Shown here piece by piece: positions 1 to 5,581 of a stretch of 6,233 nt of DNA. Position numbers and translations under genes: made by a program. Where the stretch lies: assembly GCA_902476665.1 (NCBI GenBank), contig CABSEO010000123.1, positions 1 through 6,233 on the forward strand. The letters run 5' to 3'. This stretch comes from an uncultured Emergencia sp. Its GTDB lineage: Bacteria; Bacillota; Clostridia; Peptostreptococcales; Anaerovoracaceae. Position 1 is the first letter of the stretch. Each line of letters opens with the position of its first letter. Under the pieces are notes generated by a model. It was not told the DNA's origin, searched no databases, and saw only the letters and a list, made by a program, of their open reading frames with translations.

Positions 1-341
1 GTGAACTTCCATATGGAAAACCGGATCTGACAGCTCCTGGTGTGGGTATAACCGCCCCCAGGACTGGCGGAGACTATGGAAGCTATACAGGAACTTCCTT
101 TGCTGTTCCCTTTGTTTCCGGATCAGCTGCGCTTCTGATGGAATGGGGAATCATAAAAGGCAATGATCCATATCTGTATGGGGAAAAAGTAAAAGCATAC
201 CTGCGCCGCGGCGCCAGACCCTTGCCAGAGTATAAACAATATCCGAATTATGAGGTGGGGTGGGGAGCACTCTGCGTTACGCAGAGCCTTCCTCAGGAGC
301 GCATTGCACCGTCAACTGACAGGATTTCTCCTGTGACGTAG
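1..341 (+). CDS. S8 family (subtilisin-like) serine peptidase, C-terminal fragment
   Basis: Only the last 112 or so codons are here; the gene starts left of the window and the reading phase begins at base 3. The fragment holds the block around the subtilase nucleophile: GKPDLTAPG, then GTSFAVP with the catalytic Ser (GTSxAxP signature), then the helix SGSAALLMEWGI. The Asp and His of the triad would lie upstream. The ending (LYGEKVKAYLRRGARPLP, then a GWGAL motif) resembles the Csp-like subtilases common in Clostridia, some of which act in spore germination; that role is not shown here. The frame runs past the usual GWGAL end through about 17 residues that are antisense to the C-terminus of the dehydrogenase on the other strand. 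The native stop may therefore have been replaced. The family call is secure, the subgroup less so. Confidence 0.9.
   Translation, partial: ELPYGKPDLTAPGVGITAPRTGGDYGSYTGTSFAVPFVSGSAALLMEWGIIKGNDPYLYGEKVKAYLRRGARPLPEYKQYPNYEVGWGALCVTQSLPQERIAPSTDRISPVT
270..286. terminator. GC-rich hairpin at the convergent gene junction (possible weak terminator)
   Basis: CTCTGCG (270-276) and CGCAGAG (280-286) form a perfect 7-bp stem with a 3-base loop. It lies 6 bases beyond the stop codon of the minus-strand dehydrogenase and inside the last codons of the protease. Neither side has a T-tract, so efficient intrinsic termination is doubtful; it could slow transcription from either direction or protect 3' ends. 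Confidence 0.35.
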
Positions 342-1028
342 CTGGCCATATCACTTGCCAAGAACAGAAATGCATTAGCGACGTCTTCAGTTTCACCGAT
401 TCTGCGCAGAGGAATCCGGTTGATCAGCGGCTGGATCATTTCTTTTGGGAGTGCGGCTACCATATCGGTTCTGGTGATTCCAGGAGCTACAGCATTCACG
501 CGGATATGGAAAGACCCCAATTCCCTGGCAAGAGACCAGGTAAGACCATTCACTGCGTATTTGCTGGTTGGGTAGGCAACCCCGCTAGGCTGTCCACAGA
601 TACTTACCATGGAGCTGGTATTCAGGATACAGCCACCGCCCTGCTGCTTCATGATCTCCACCACTGGTAGGATTCCGTTCATTACAGCATTTACATTCAG
701 ATCCATGATTTTGGAAAAATGATCAGCAGTATATTTTTCAATAGGTGCACTGTCAGAAATACCAGCATTGTTTACCAGAATGTCAATTCTGCCATATTTA
801 TCTTTGATCTTGGACATTTCAGCTGTCAGCATCCGTTAGAGTTGGCCATGCACCGGAAACTTCCCAGTTCTCATTTTTCTCTTTTAAGGAAGCAACCGCT
901 TTTGTTACTGTTTCCTGCCGGGAGCCGAATAATACTACAGTTGCTCCATTTTGTAAAAATTTTTCTACCACAGCGTAGCCAATTCCGCGAGTTCCACCTG
1001 TGACAATTGCAACTTTATTTTTCAACAT
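293..1028 (-). pseudogene. SDR-family NAD(P)-dependent oxidoreductase (FabG/BaiA-like), frameshifted
   Basis: Two minus-strand frames together make one classical short-chain dehydrogenase of about 250 residues. The first (1028 to 819, 69 codons) has the cofactor motif TGGTRGIG at residues 10-17 and ends in TLTDADS followed by TGA. The second (832 to 293) continues with KYGRID, then NNAG, the catalytic Ser (13 residues before Tyr), YPTSK with catalytic Tyr and Lys, APGIT and the C-terminal SVDGAMRS. All catalytic residues survive but in different frames. Ser-Arg at 36-37, after the second strand, suggests NADP(H) preference. The LTD region and the ending SVDGA resemble BaiA-type bile-acid 3-alpha-hydroxysteroid dehydrogenases and related anaerobe SDRs; the substrate cannot be told. 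The start has a good RBS and a near-consensus promoter, so the gene was once, or still is, expressed. An assembly error is the main alternative to true decay. Confidence 0.85.
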
Positions 1029-1033
1029 AATTT

Positions 1034-1041
1034 ATCACCTC
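1034..1041 (-). promoter_or_regulatory. Ribosome binding site of the dehydrogenase
   Basis: Read on the minus strand this is GAGGTGAT, 5 bases before the ATG at 1028-1026. It fixes the start of the N-terminal half of the broken gene. Confidence 0.75.
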
Positions 1042-1063
1042 ATCTTAGATTTTTCTTGATTTT

Positions 1064-1094
1064 ATTATAGTGGGTGCAGTTGGTGGACAGTCAA
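1064..1094 (-). promoter_or_regulatory. Dehydrogenase promoter with 19-bp spacer (MerR-type)
   Basis: On the minus strand TTGACT (1094-1089) and TATAAT (1069-1064) are separated by 19 bases (1088-1070). The hexamers match consensus at 5/6 and 6/6, but the spacer is 2 bp longer than the normal 17. Over-long 19-20 bp spacers are the hallmark of promoters that MerR-family proteins activate by DNA distortion, and a MerR gene is divergent next door. The spacer has no clear dyad; it is filled by two tandem 9-mers (1087-1079 TCCACCAAC, 1078-1070 TGCACCCAC) that match at 7 of 9 positions. The predicted start is near 1057, giving a leader of about 28 bases. Confidence 0.75.
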
Positions 1095-1121
1095 TGTTAA
1101 ATTATTCACAAAAAGCTTCAT

Positions 1122-1146
1122 ATCAATTCCCTTTGACGGAATTGAT
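1122..1146. promoter_or_regulatory. Perfect 9-bp inverted repeat in the divergent region (operator candidate)
   Basis: ATCAATTCC (1122-1130) and GGAATTGAT (1138-1146) are exact reverse complements around a 7-base centre. No T-tract follows, so it is not a terminator. Its centre (1134) lies about 75 bp upstream of each predicted start point, near 1057 on the minus strand and near 1206 on the plus strand. This suits a shared regulator site. Confidence 0.55.
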
Positions 1147-1183
1147 TTCTGGTGAATTTTACAAATTTTATAGATTTCCTTTG

Positions 1184-1223
1184 GTACACAAGGTATAATA
1201 AATAAAAAAAGCGTACACCAGGT
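1184..1223 (+). repeat. 11-bp direct repeats flanking the merR -10 and leader
   Basis: GTACACAAGGT (1184-1194) and GTACACCAGGT (1213-1223) match at 10 of 11 positions, 29 bp apart. The first abuts the -10 element and the second lies in the 5' leader before the RBS. The placement suits autoregulation by the encoded MerR protein; this is inferred from position only. Confidence 0.5.
1194..1199 (+). promoter_or_regulatory. Putative -10 element of the merR gene
   Basis: A perfect TATAAT lies 47 bases before the ATG at 1246. The best -35 at 17 bp spacing is TAGATT (1171-1176), only 3/6, so the promoter is probably weak or needs help from a regulator. Confidence 0.5.
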
Positions 1224-1233
1224 GAACACTTTT

Positions 1234-1239
1234 GAGGAG
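1234..1239 (+). promoter_or_regulatory. Ribosome binding site deciding the merR start
   Basis: GAGGAG sits 6 bases before the ATG at 1246. The alternative in-frame GTG at 1222 has only an A-rich stretch upstream and no purine-rich RBS, and would put this RBS inside the coding region. Confidence 0.7.
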
Positions 1240-1245
1240 ATCAGG

Positions 1246-2286
1246 ATGAGAATACAGGAAGTGATTCAAAAAACAGGTTTATCACGGCGGACCATTTATT
1301 ATTATATTGATCAGAATATGATTACTCCCCGTGTCAATCCCACAAACGGATATCATGATTTTTCGGAAAAAGATATACAGAAGCTTTTTCTCATCCGTAA
1401 ATTGAGAGAAGCAGATCTCCCGCTGGCAGATATCCGCTCTATATTGAATCAGCCACGCACCACACCGTTTTACTTGCATAAGCAGTTGAATATTTTGCAG
1501 AAGCAGCTGATGTCTATCCAGAAGGCAATCAGTGAGATGGATCGTCTGGCCAGCCAGCTGCCTGTTTGTCAGTCTCTGGATCAATTGACAGATATGCTTG
1601 AGGAAACCCATTTTCATCCAGATGATTCTGCCAGGTATCAGATGAAAACCAGAGATGCACAGCTGCTGGCCCAGTATCTTTGGATGGCTTATCTTGACAC
1701 ACCTGTGACAGAATATCAGCAGTTTCTTTGGCAGAAGATCACTAATCATACTCTGGAACATGCGGAAACGGATCTGAAAACCATGTCACGGTATCTGCAA
1801 TCTCTTTCGCCTGAGCAAATTGATGAAACCAACATTAATCAATATTTCCGTAACCAGAAAATCATTTCCCTGACGGAAGCAGAGTATCCGGATTTTGTAG
1901 AGGAATTGAAGCACTCCCTTCTTGCATTTGCGTCAGATCCATTGCAGCAGGAAAAATGGAATCTTCTGTACCAGCCGGTTATTCATCCGGTAGCACTTTT
2001 CTGTGTTTCATCCAGTGGATGGATGCGGGAATTTCATCCTGCATACCGGCGTTATTATGAAAATACCCACACCTGCTGTCGGATGCTGAAACATTTTATG
2101 GACAGTCCCCAGGGAAATGATCTGAAAAAAACCCTGGATAAGGCGCTTCATGGAAACTGCGATGTACGTACCGGGTATTATGGTGAACTGGAAGTAGCAG
2201 CAACCTTTCACAAAAGTATTTATGCGCTGCTGACGCCGGAAGCGATCCGAGCATTTCTGTCAGAGGAAGGAATACAAGGAAGTTGA
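1246..2286 (+). CDS. MerR-family transcriptional regulator with uncharacterised C-terminal domain
   Basis: A 346-residue DNA-binding regulator. Residues 1-68 are a MerR winged helix-turn-helix: EVIQKTGLSRRTIYYYI is the HTH (the usual RYY appears as YYY), then NPTNGYHDFSEKDI, then the wing and the LADI segment. Residues about 77-106 are a leucine/glutamine-rich heptad helix that should form the antiparallel dimer coiled coil. The remaining 230 residues or so (EYQQFLWQK, then WMREFHPAYRRYYE near 259-272) should sense an effector. I do not recognise them as the GyrI-like or TipAS domain, and there is no metal-binding Cys cluster of the MerR/ZntR type. The gene is divergent from the dehydrogenase, whose promoter has a MerR-type 19-bp spacer, so that gene is the likely target. 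ATG 1246 is preferred over GTG 1222 because of the RBS. Confidence 0.9.
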   Translation: MRIQEVIQKTGLSRRTIYYYIDQNMITPRVNPTNGYHDFSEKDIQKLFLIRKLREADLPLADIRSILNQPRTTPFYLHKQLNILQKQLMSIQKAISEMDRLASQLPVCQSLDQLTDMLEETHFHPDDSARYQMKTRDAQLLAQYLWMAYLDTPVTEYQQFLWQKITNHTLEHAETDLKTMSRYLQSLSPEQIDETNINQYFRNQKIISLTEAEYPDFVEELKHSLLAFASDPLQQEKWNLLYQPVIHPVALFCVSSSGWMREFHPAYRRYYENTHTCCRMLKHFMDSPQGNDLKKTLDKALHGNCDVRTGYYGELEVAATFHKSIYALLTPEAIRAFLSEEGIQGS

Positions 2287-2347
2287 ATAACTGGAATCTG
2301 TGGTGGATTTCATTGTACGGTCACTGTTATCAGCAGATATGTTTTTA

Positions 2348-2376
2348 TTGAGAAATTTTTACATTAATGTTAAAAT
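2348..2376 (+). promoter_or_regulatory. Ferredoxin promoter with overlapping dyad operator
   Basis: TTGAGA (2348-2353) and TAAAAT (2371-2376) are 17 bp apart, a good vegetative-type promoter, with a predicted start near 2383. A dyad covers 2355-2376: ACATTAATGT (2361-2370) is a perfect palindrome and is flanked, after one mismatched pair, by ATTTT and AAAAT arms. It overlies the spacer and -10, where a bound protein would block RNA polymerase. The half-site pattern TTTACA-N4-TGTTAA loosely resembles Crp/Fnr- or Rex-type redox operators; the regulator is not in the window. Confidence 0.65.
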
Positions 2377-2391
2377 AATAGAAAAAAACAC

Positions 2392-2396
2392 GGAGG
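2392..2396 (+). promoter_or_regulatory. Ribosome binding site of the ferredoxin gene
   Basis: GGAGG lies 8 bases before the ATG at 2405. It selects this start over an upstream in-frame GTG at 2300, which would lie ahead of the promoter and add 35 unrelated residues. Confidence 0.85.
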
Positions 2397-2404
2397 ATTA
2401 CATC

Positions 2405-2785
2405 ATGAAGAAACTGAAAGTTAAAAAGGGCAGTACCTGTATGGCATGTCTGGAATGTGTACGTGCCTGTTCAGAGGCATTTTATAAGGAATTTGATCCA
2501 GACAAAGCATGTCTTCAGATTACAGAAAAAAAGACTGTTCGTCCAGTAGCATGTCCACAATGTGGAAAATGTGCAGAGGCATGTCCAGAAGGAGCGATCA
2601 CACAGAACGCAAAAGGCGTATATATGATCAACAAGAAGAAATGTACTGGCTGCGGCAAATGTGCAGAAGCATGTCCGTTTGGCCTGATTGTAAAGACAGA
2701 AGGCAATCCGGCATCCAAGTGTATTGCCTGCGGTATCTGTGCAAAAGCATGTCCAATGGATGTACTTGAGGTTGTAGAAGAATAA
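2405..2785 (+). CDS. 4Fe-4S ferredoxin with four CxxCxxCxxxC motifs
   Basis: A 126-residue soluble iron-sulfur electron carrier with no signal peptide or membrane segment. Four complete motifs are visible: C12/15/18/22, C50/53/56/60, C80/83/86/90 and C106/109/112/116, the last three followed by Pro. An extra Cys is at 36. Sixteen ligands would hold up to four [4Fe-4S] clusters, as in the DmsB/HycB/PsrB-type electron-transfer subunits, but this protein is shorter and has no membrane or catalytic partner nearby. From memory, similar small ferredoxins in Clostridia can lie near tungsten aldehyde:ferredoxin oxidoreductases; no such gene is in this window, so its partner is unknown. It has its own promoter and terminator and appears monocistronic. 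Start chosen by the GGAGG site. Confidence 0.93.
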   Translation: MKKLKVKKGSTCMACLECVRACSEAFYKEFDPDKACLQITEKKTVRPVACPQCGKCAEACPEGAITQNAKGVYMINKKKCTGCGKCAEACPFGLIVKTEGNPASKCIACGICAKACPMDVLEVVEE

Positions 2786-2806
2786 TTAAAAACTAAAAAA
2801 AATCAA

Positions 2807-2850
2807 CGAGGCGCTTCCTCTGGAAATAACCAGGGCAGGCGCCTTGTTTT
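2807..2850 (+). terminator. Rho-independent terminator after the ferredoxin gene
   Basis: An outer 8-bp stem (CGAGGCGC 2807-2814 with GCGCCTTG 2839-2846, one G-T pair) encloses a 3 x 3 internal loop and an inner 6-bp stem (CTCTGG 2818-2823 with CCAGGG 2830-2835, one T-G pair), followed by TTTT. It starts 21 bases after the stop codon. An A-rich tract upstream extends the base pairing. Confidence 0.88.
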
Positions 2851-2879
2851 ATAAATATTCCGGTATGACCAGAGAAGGC

Positions 2880-2909
2880 TTGCTTAAAGAGAGGAAAGAC
2901 CTGTATAAT
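2880..2909 (+). promoter_or_regulatory. Putative promoter of the LuxR-type regulator gene
   Basis: TATAAT (2904-2909) is a perfect -10, preceded at 18 bp by the weak -35 TTGCTT (2880-2885). It lies between the ferredoxin terminator and the TTG start, so the regulator appears to be transcribed on its own, with a leader of about 26 bases. Confidence 0.55.
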
Positions 2910-2941
2910 AGAAAAAAAGAAATACAAAAGGACTAAAAAGG

Positions 2942-5494
2942 TTGAAGAAAGATTTTAGGAATATATACATATCAGATTATTTAAAGAACAGTCTGGTCCT
3001 TATCTCACAATGTGTGATGACTACTGTAACAGCGCCTATGGGATATGGGAAGACAACAGCCGTAAGCTGGTATCTGGCAAGAATGGAAAAAAAGAAAAAC
3101 ACAGATGTAATTAGGATCAGCACCTATTCTGACAGCCTGCCTGTTTTCTGGAAGAGTGTGCAAAGCGCTTTTTCCTATGCCGGCTATGATATGCTGGATG
3201 ACTGCGAATGCCCTACAGATGAAGCGTCAGCAGCATTTTTATCAGAGCTGCTCTGTCGTACCTTAAAAGGAGAAACGGACAGTTATATTTTTATTGATGA
3301 TTTTCATTTGCTGGCAAACAGGAAGGCTGCGGATTATCTTGGAGAACTTGGTAGCAGGCTTCCGGAAAATGTACATTTGATCATATCCAGCCGTGAGCAG
3401 ATTTTTTCTGACAGAATAGTTATCCGGCTTGGACGAAATCTAAATCAGATCAGCTTGCGCCATTTGCGTCTGAACGAGAAGGAGCTGACGGTTTATGCGC
3501 AAAAATGCGGGATGGAACTAAGTGAACAGCAGCTGGATAAGCTGTTTAGATCCAGCGAGGGATGGTTTTCAGCTGTTTATCTGAATTTTTGCTATTTAGA
3601 GGAATACGGTACTTTTCCAGATAAAAAGGCAGATATTTATAAAATGCTTGTATCTACCATGATCCGGCCTTTAACTGAGGCGCAGCAGAATTTTCTGGCA
3701 GTGATGGGACTGGCAGATGAATTTACCGCAGAGATGGCAAGGACAGTTACAGACATGGAGAATGCAGAAGATATTCTTTCCTCTATGACAGAAAAAAATG
3801 CCTTTGTCAGCTATTTTGCAGACCGTGGTATTTTCCGCTTTCATCATATGATGAAGGAGTGCGCAGAGCAGCTGTTTTCATCATTTGAGAAGGAAAAGCA
3901 GACTCTGTACCTGAATCGCTATGGAGCCTGGTATGAAGATAAAGGGCTGTACATCCATGCCCTGTCTTCCTATAAGGAGAGCGGTAATTTTCATGCAATG
4001 CTTCAAGTGATACAAAAGGATGCAGGGATTTTGTTGGCATCATTGAAGCCAGAGAATGTGGAAGAACTGCTTGTAGAATGCCCTGAGGAGATTTTAAAAG
4101 AACACCCCTTTGCTGTTCTGGTTCTGATGCGAAGTATGTTTAACTGGAAAAAGATTCCTCAAATGATGAAATTAAAGGAAATACTGCTTCAGTCGGTGGA
4201 AGAGCATACAGAAATGACCAGAGAAGAACGTGGAAATCTGTTAGGGGAATGCGATCTTATCTTAAGCTTTCTGATGTACAATGATATTTCCAAAATGAGC
4301 CAGCTGCATCGCAGCGCAAGCGCCCAGATGTCACGTCCTGCCATTAGTATTCAAAGTAATGGTGGATGGACGTTTGGTTCTCCGTCTGTCCTTATGATGT
4401 TTCACAGGGACGCAGGCAGCCTGGATCAGGAGTTGAAGGAAATGAATGAGTGCATGCCTCATTACTACAAGATTACCAATGGACATGGGCAGGGTGCGGA
4501 AATGCTGATGGCTGCAGAAGCAAAATATATGCAGGGACATATGGTGGATGCACAGATAGAACTGGAGCAGGTTTATTCGCATATCGAAGGAAACAATCAG
4601 GAAAATATAAGACTGTGCTGCGATTTTCTTGCATTAAGGCTGGCTCTTTTGGCAGGCTTTTCAGTCAGGCAGACCATAGAGCAAAGACGGGAAGAGATTC
4701 TTAAAAGGCATAATACAGCATGGCTGAATCTTTTTGACAGTGCATGTGGATATTATTATGCGTTAGCAGGTGTTAATGATCGGATTCCCTCTCTTTTTCG
4801 TGAGCATATGCTTTATCAGGTGAACTTTCTGGCACCAGGCAGGCCTATGATGGAGATGATTGAGAATCAGGTTTATCTGGCCAAGGGAGAATATATTAAG
4901 GTGATCGGGAAAAGTGATAGCCTTTTGGAAATGTGCCGGAATTTTCATTATGGACTTGTAGCGTTATATATTGAGATTCAGACAGCAGCAGCCTATGAGC
5001 AGCTTGGAAAGCGTGAAAAAGCCGGAAGGTGTATTTCACAGGCCTTTAAGGAAGCGATTCCGGATCAGCTTCTGATGCCTTTTGCAGAGAATTATCCCTA
5101 TATATCGGAGTTGCTGAGAGAAAGACTGCTGCTTGCAGAGAAGCGGCAGGAAAGCGGATCATATAAAGAAACGATGACATTTGCAGAAGCAGCCCCGGCA
5201 AAGGAAATGCAGTTTATCAAGCGGATTATAGGGCTTGGAGAAGGCTTTGAACGGCAAAGGGAAATGCTTTGTAAAGAGGCAGCCTATCCTGCACAATTTG
5301 GTATTCTCACACAGCAGGAGCTGAGGATCGTAGAGCTGATGTCAGAACGGTTAACTAATAAGGAGATTGCGGTTCAGATGTTTTTATCTGAGGGAACCAT
5401 CAAGCAATATATTAATCAGATTTATTCCAAACTTCATATTGAAGGGGATACCCGGATTAAAAGGAAAAAGCTTTTGGATCAGCTAAACATGTAA
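2942..5494 (+). CDS. MalT/LAL-type ATP-dependent LuxR-family transcriptional regulator
   Basis: An 850-residue cytoplasmic STAND-class regulator. The N-terminal NTPase has a Walker A (APMGYGKTT, residues 31-39), a Walker B (YIFIDDFHLL, 115-124), a sensor-like IISSRE (147-152), the family motif SEGWFSAVYL (205-214) and FRFHH (298-302). Residues about 320-760 are helical and should be the TPR-like sensor. The C-terminus is a LuxR/NarL helix-turn-helix: LTQQE at 789-793, then TNKEIAVQMFLSEGTIKQYI at 805-824. Such proteins usually bind an inducer and ATP, oligomerise and activate nearby promoters. The start is TTG with AAAAGG 10 bases upstream; the next in-frame ATG (codon 26) would cut into the strand before Walker A, so TTG is preferred. 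Length matches the family. The downstream secreted protein is a positional candidate target; the inducer is unknown. Confidence 0.93.
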   Translation: MKKDFRNIYISDYLKNSLVLISQCVMTTVTAPMGYGKTTAVSWYLARMEKKKNTDVIRISTYSDSLPVFWKSVQSAFSYAGYDMLDDCECPTDEASAAFLSELLCRTLKGETDSYIFIDDFHLLANRKAADYLGELGSRLPENVHLIISSREQIFSDRIVIRLGRNLNQISLRHLRLNEKELTVYAQKCGMELSEQQLDKLFRSSEGWFSAVYLNFCYLEEYGTFPDKKADIYKMLVSTMIRPLTEAQQNFLAVMGLADEFTAEMARTVTDMENAEDILSSMTEKNAFVSYFADRGIFRFHHMMKECAEQLFSSFEKEKQTLYLNRYGAWYEDKGLYIHALSSYKESGNFHAMLQVIQKDAGILLASLKPENVEELLVECPEEILKEHPFAVLVLMRSMFNWKKIPQMMKLKEILLQSVEEHTEMTREERGNLLGECDLILSFLMYNDISKMSQLHRSASAQMSRPAISIQSNGGWTFGSPSVLMMFHRDAGSLDQELKEMNECMPHYYKITNGHGQGAEMLMAAEAKYMQGHMVDAQIELEQVYSHIEGNNQENIRLCCDFLALRLALLAGFSVRQTIEQRREEILKRHNTAWLNLFDSACGYYYALAGVNDRIPSLFREHMLYQVNFLAPGRPMMEMIENQVYLAKGEYIKVIGKSDSLLEMCRNFHYGLVALYIEIQTAAAYEQLGKREKAGRCISQAFKEAIPDQLLMPFAENYPYISELLRERLLLAEKRQESGSYKETMTFAEAAPAKEMQFIKRIIGLGEGFERQREMLCKEAAYPAQFGILTQQELRIVELMSERLTNKEIAVQMFLSEGTIKQYINQIYSKLHIEGDTRIKRKKLLDQLNM

Positions 5495-5511
5495 TTAACC
5501 AATAGTTAATT
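5493..5511. promoter_or_regulatory. AT-rich dyad upstream of the secreted-protein gene
   Basis: AATTAAC (5493-5499) and GTTAATT (5505-5511) are perfect inverted repeats around a 5-base centre, overlapping the LuxR stop codon. The 19-bp size fits a site for a dimeric helix-turn-helix protein. An AT-only stem without an adjacent T-run is a poor terminator. An operator role is inferred. Confidence 0.4.
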
Positions 5512-5524
5512 GCTTTTCAGTAAG

Positions 5525-5558
5525 ACTCACCGTATGCTTAATATATGATGAGTTTTTT
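5525..5558 (+). terminator. Terminator-like hairpin after the LuxR-type gene
   Basis: ACTCACCGTAT (5525-5535) pairs with ATATGATGAGT (5543-5553) with one mismatch and one G-T pair; the loop is 7 bases and six T follow (5553-5558). AAG before and TTT after can extend the stem. It is AT-rich and so possibly leaky. It would separate the LuxR transcript from the next gene, unless read-through feeds that gene, for which no convincing promoter is visible. Confidence 0.6.
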
Positions 5559-5566
5559 CTGTATAC

Positions 5567-5575
5567 GGGGAGGAG
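5567..5575 (+). promoter_or_regulatory. Strong ribosome binding site of the secreted-protein gene
   Basis: GGGGAGGAG sits 6 bases before the ATG at 5582. This supports that start and suggests efficient translation. Confidence 0.85.
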
Positions 5576-5581
5576 AAAATT

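Noticed and set aside
719..1003. Plus-strand 94-codon frame opposite the dehydrogenase
   Set aside because: It is antisense to the conserved SDR motifs and its codons follow those of the minus-strand gene.
1282..1761. Minus-strand 159-codon frame within the MerR gene
   Set aside because: It is the antisense shadow of a gene with recognisable HTH and coiled-coil sequence.
2300..2404. Upstream GTG extension of the ferredoxin by 35 residues
   Set aside because: It would begin ahead of the predicted promoter and lacks an RBS, while ATG 2405 has GGAGG at 8 bases and starts at the conserved N-terminus.
2509..2769. Second plus-strand frame in the ferredoxin gene, rich in Ser, Met and Cys
   Set aside because: It is an alternative-frame reading of the repeated Cys-motif codons; no RBS and no independent support.
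5567..5575. GGGGAGGAG resembles a MalT box (GGGGA[TG]GAGG), tempting next to a MalT-like regulator
   Set aside because: It lies 6 bases before an ATG and is fully explained as a ribosome binding site; MalT boxes lie upstream of promoters and occur in sets.
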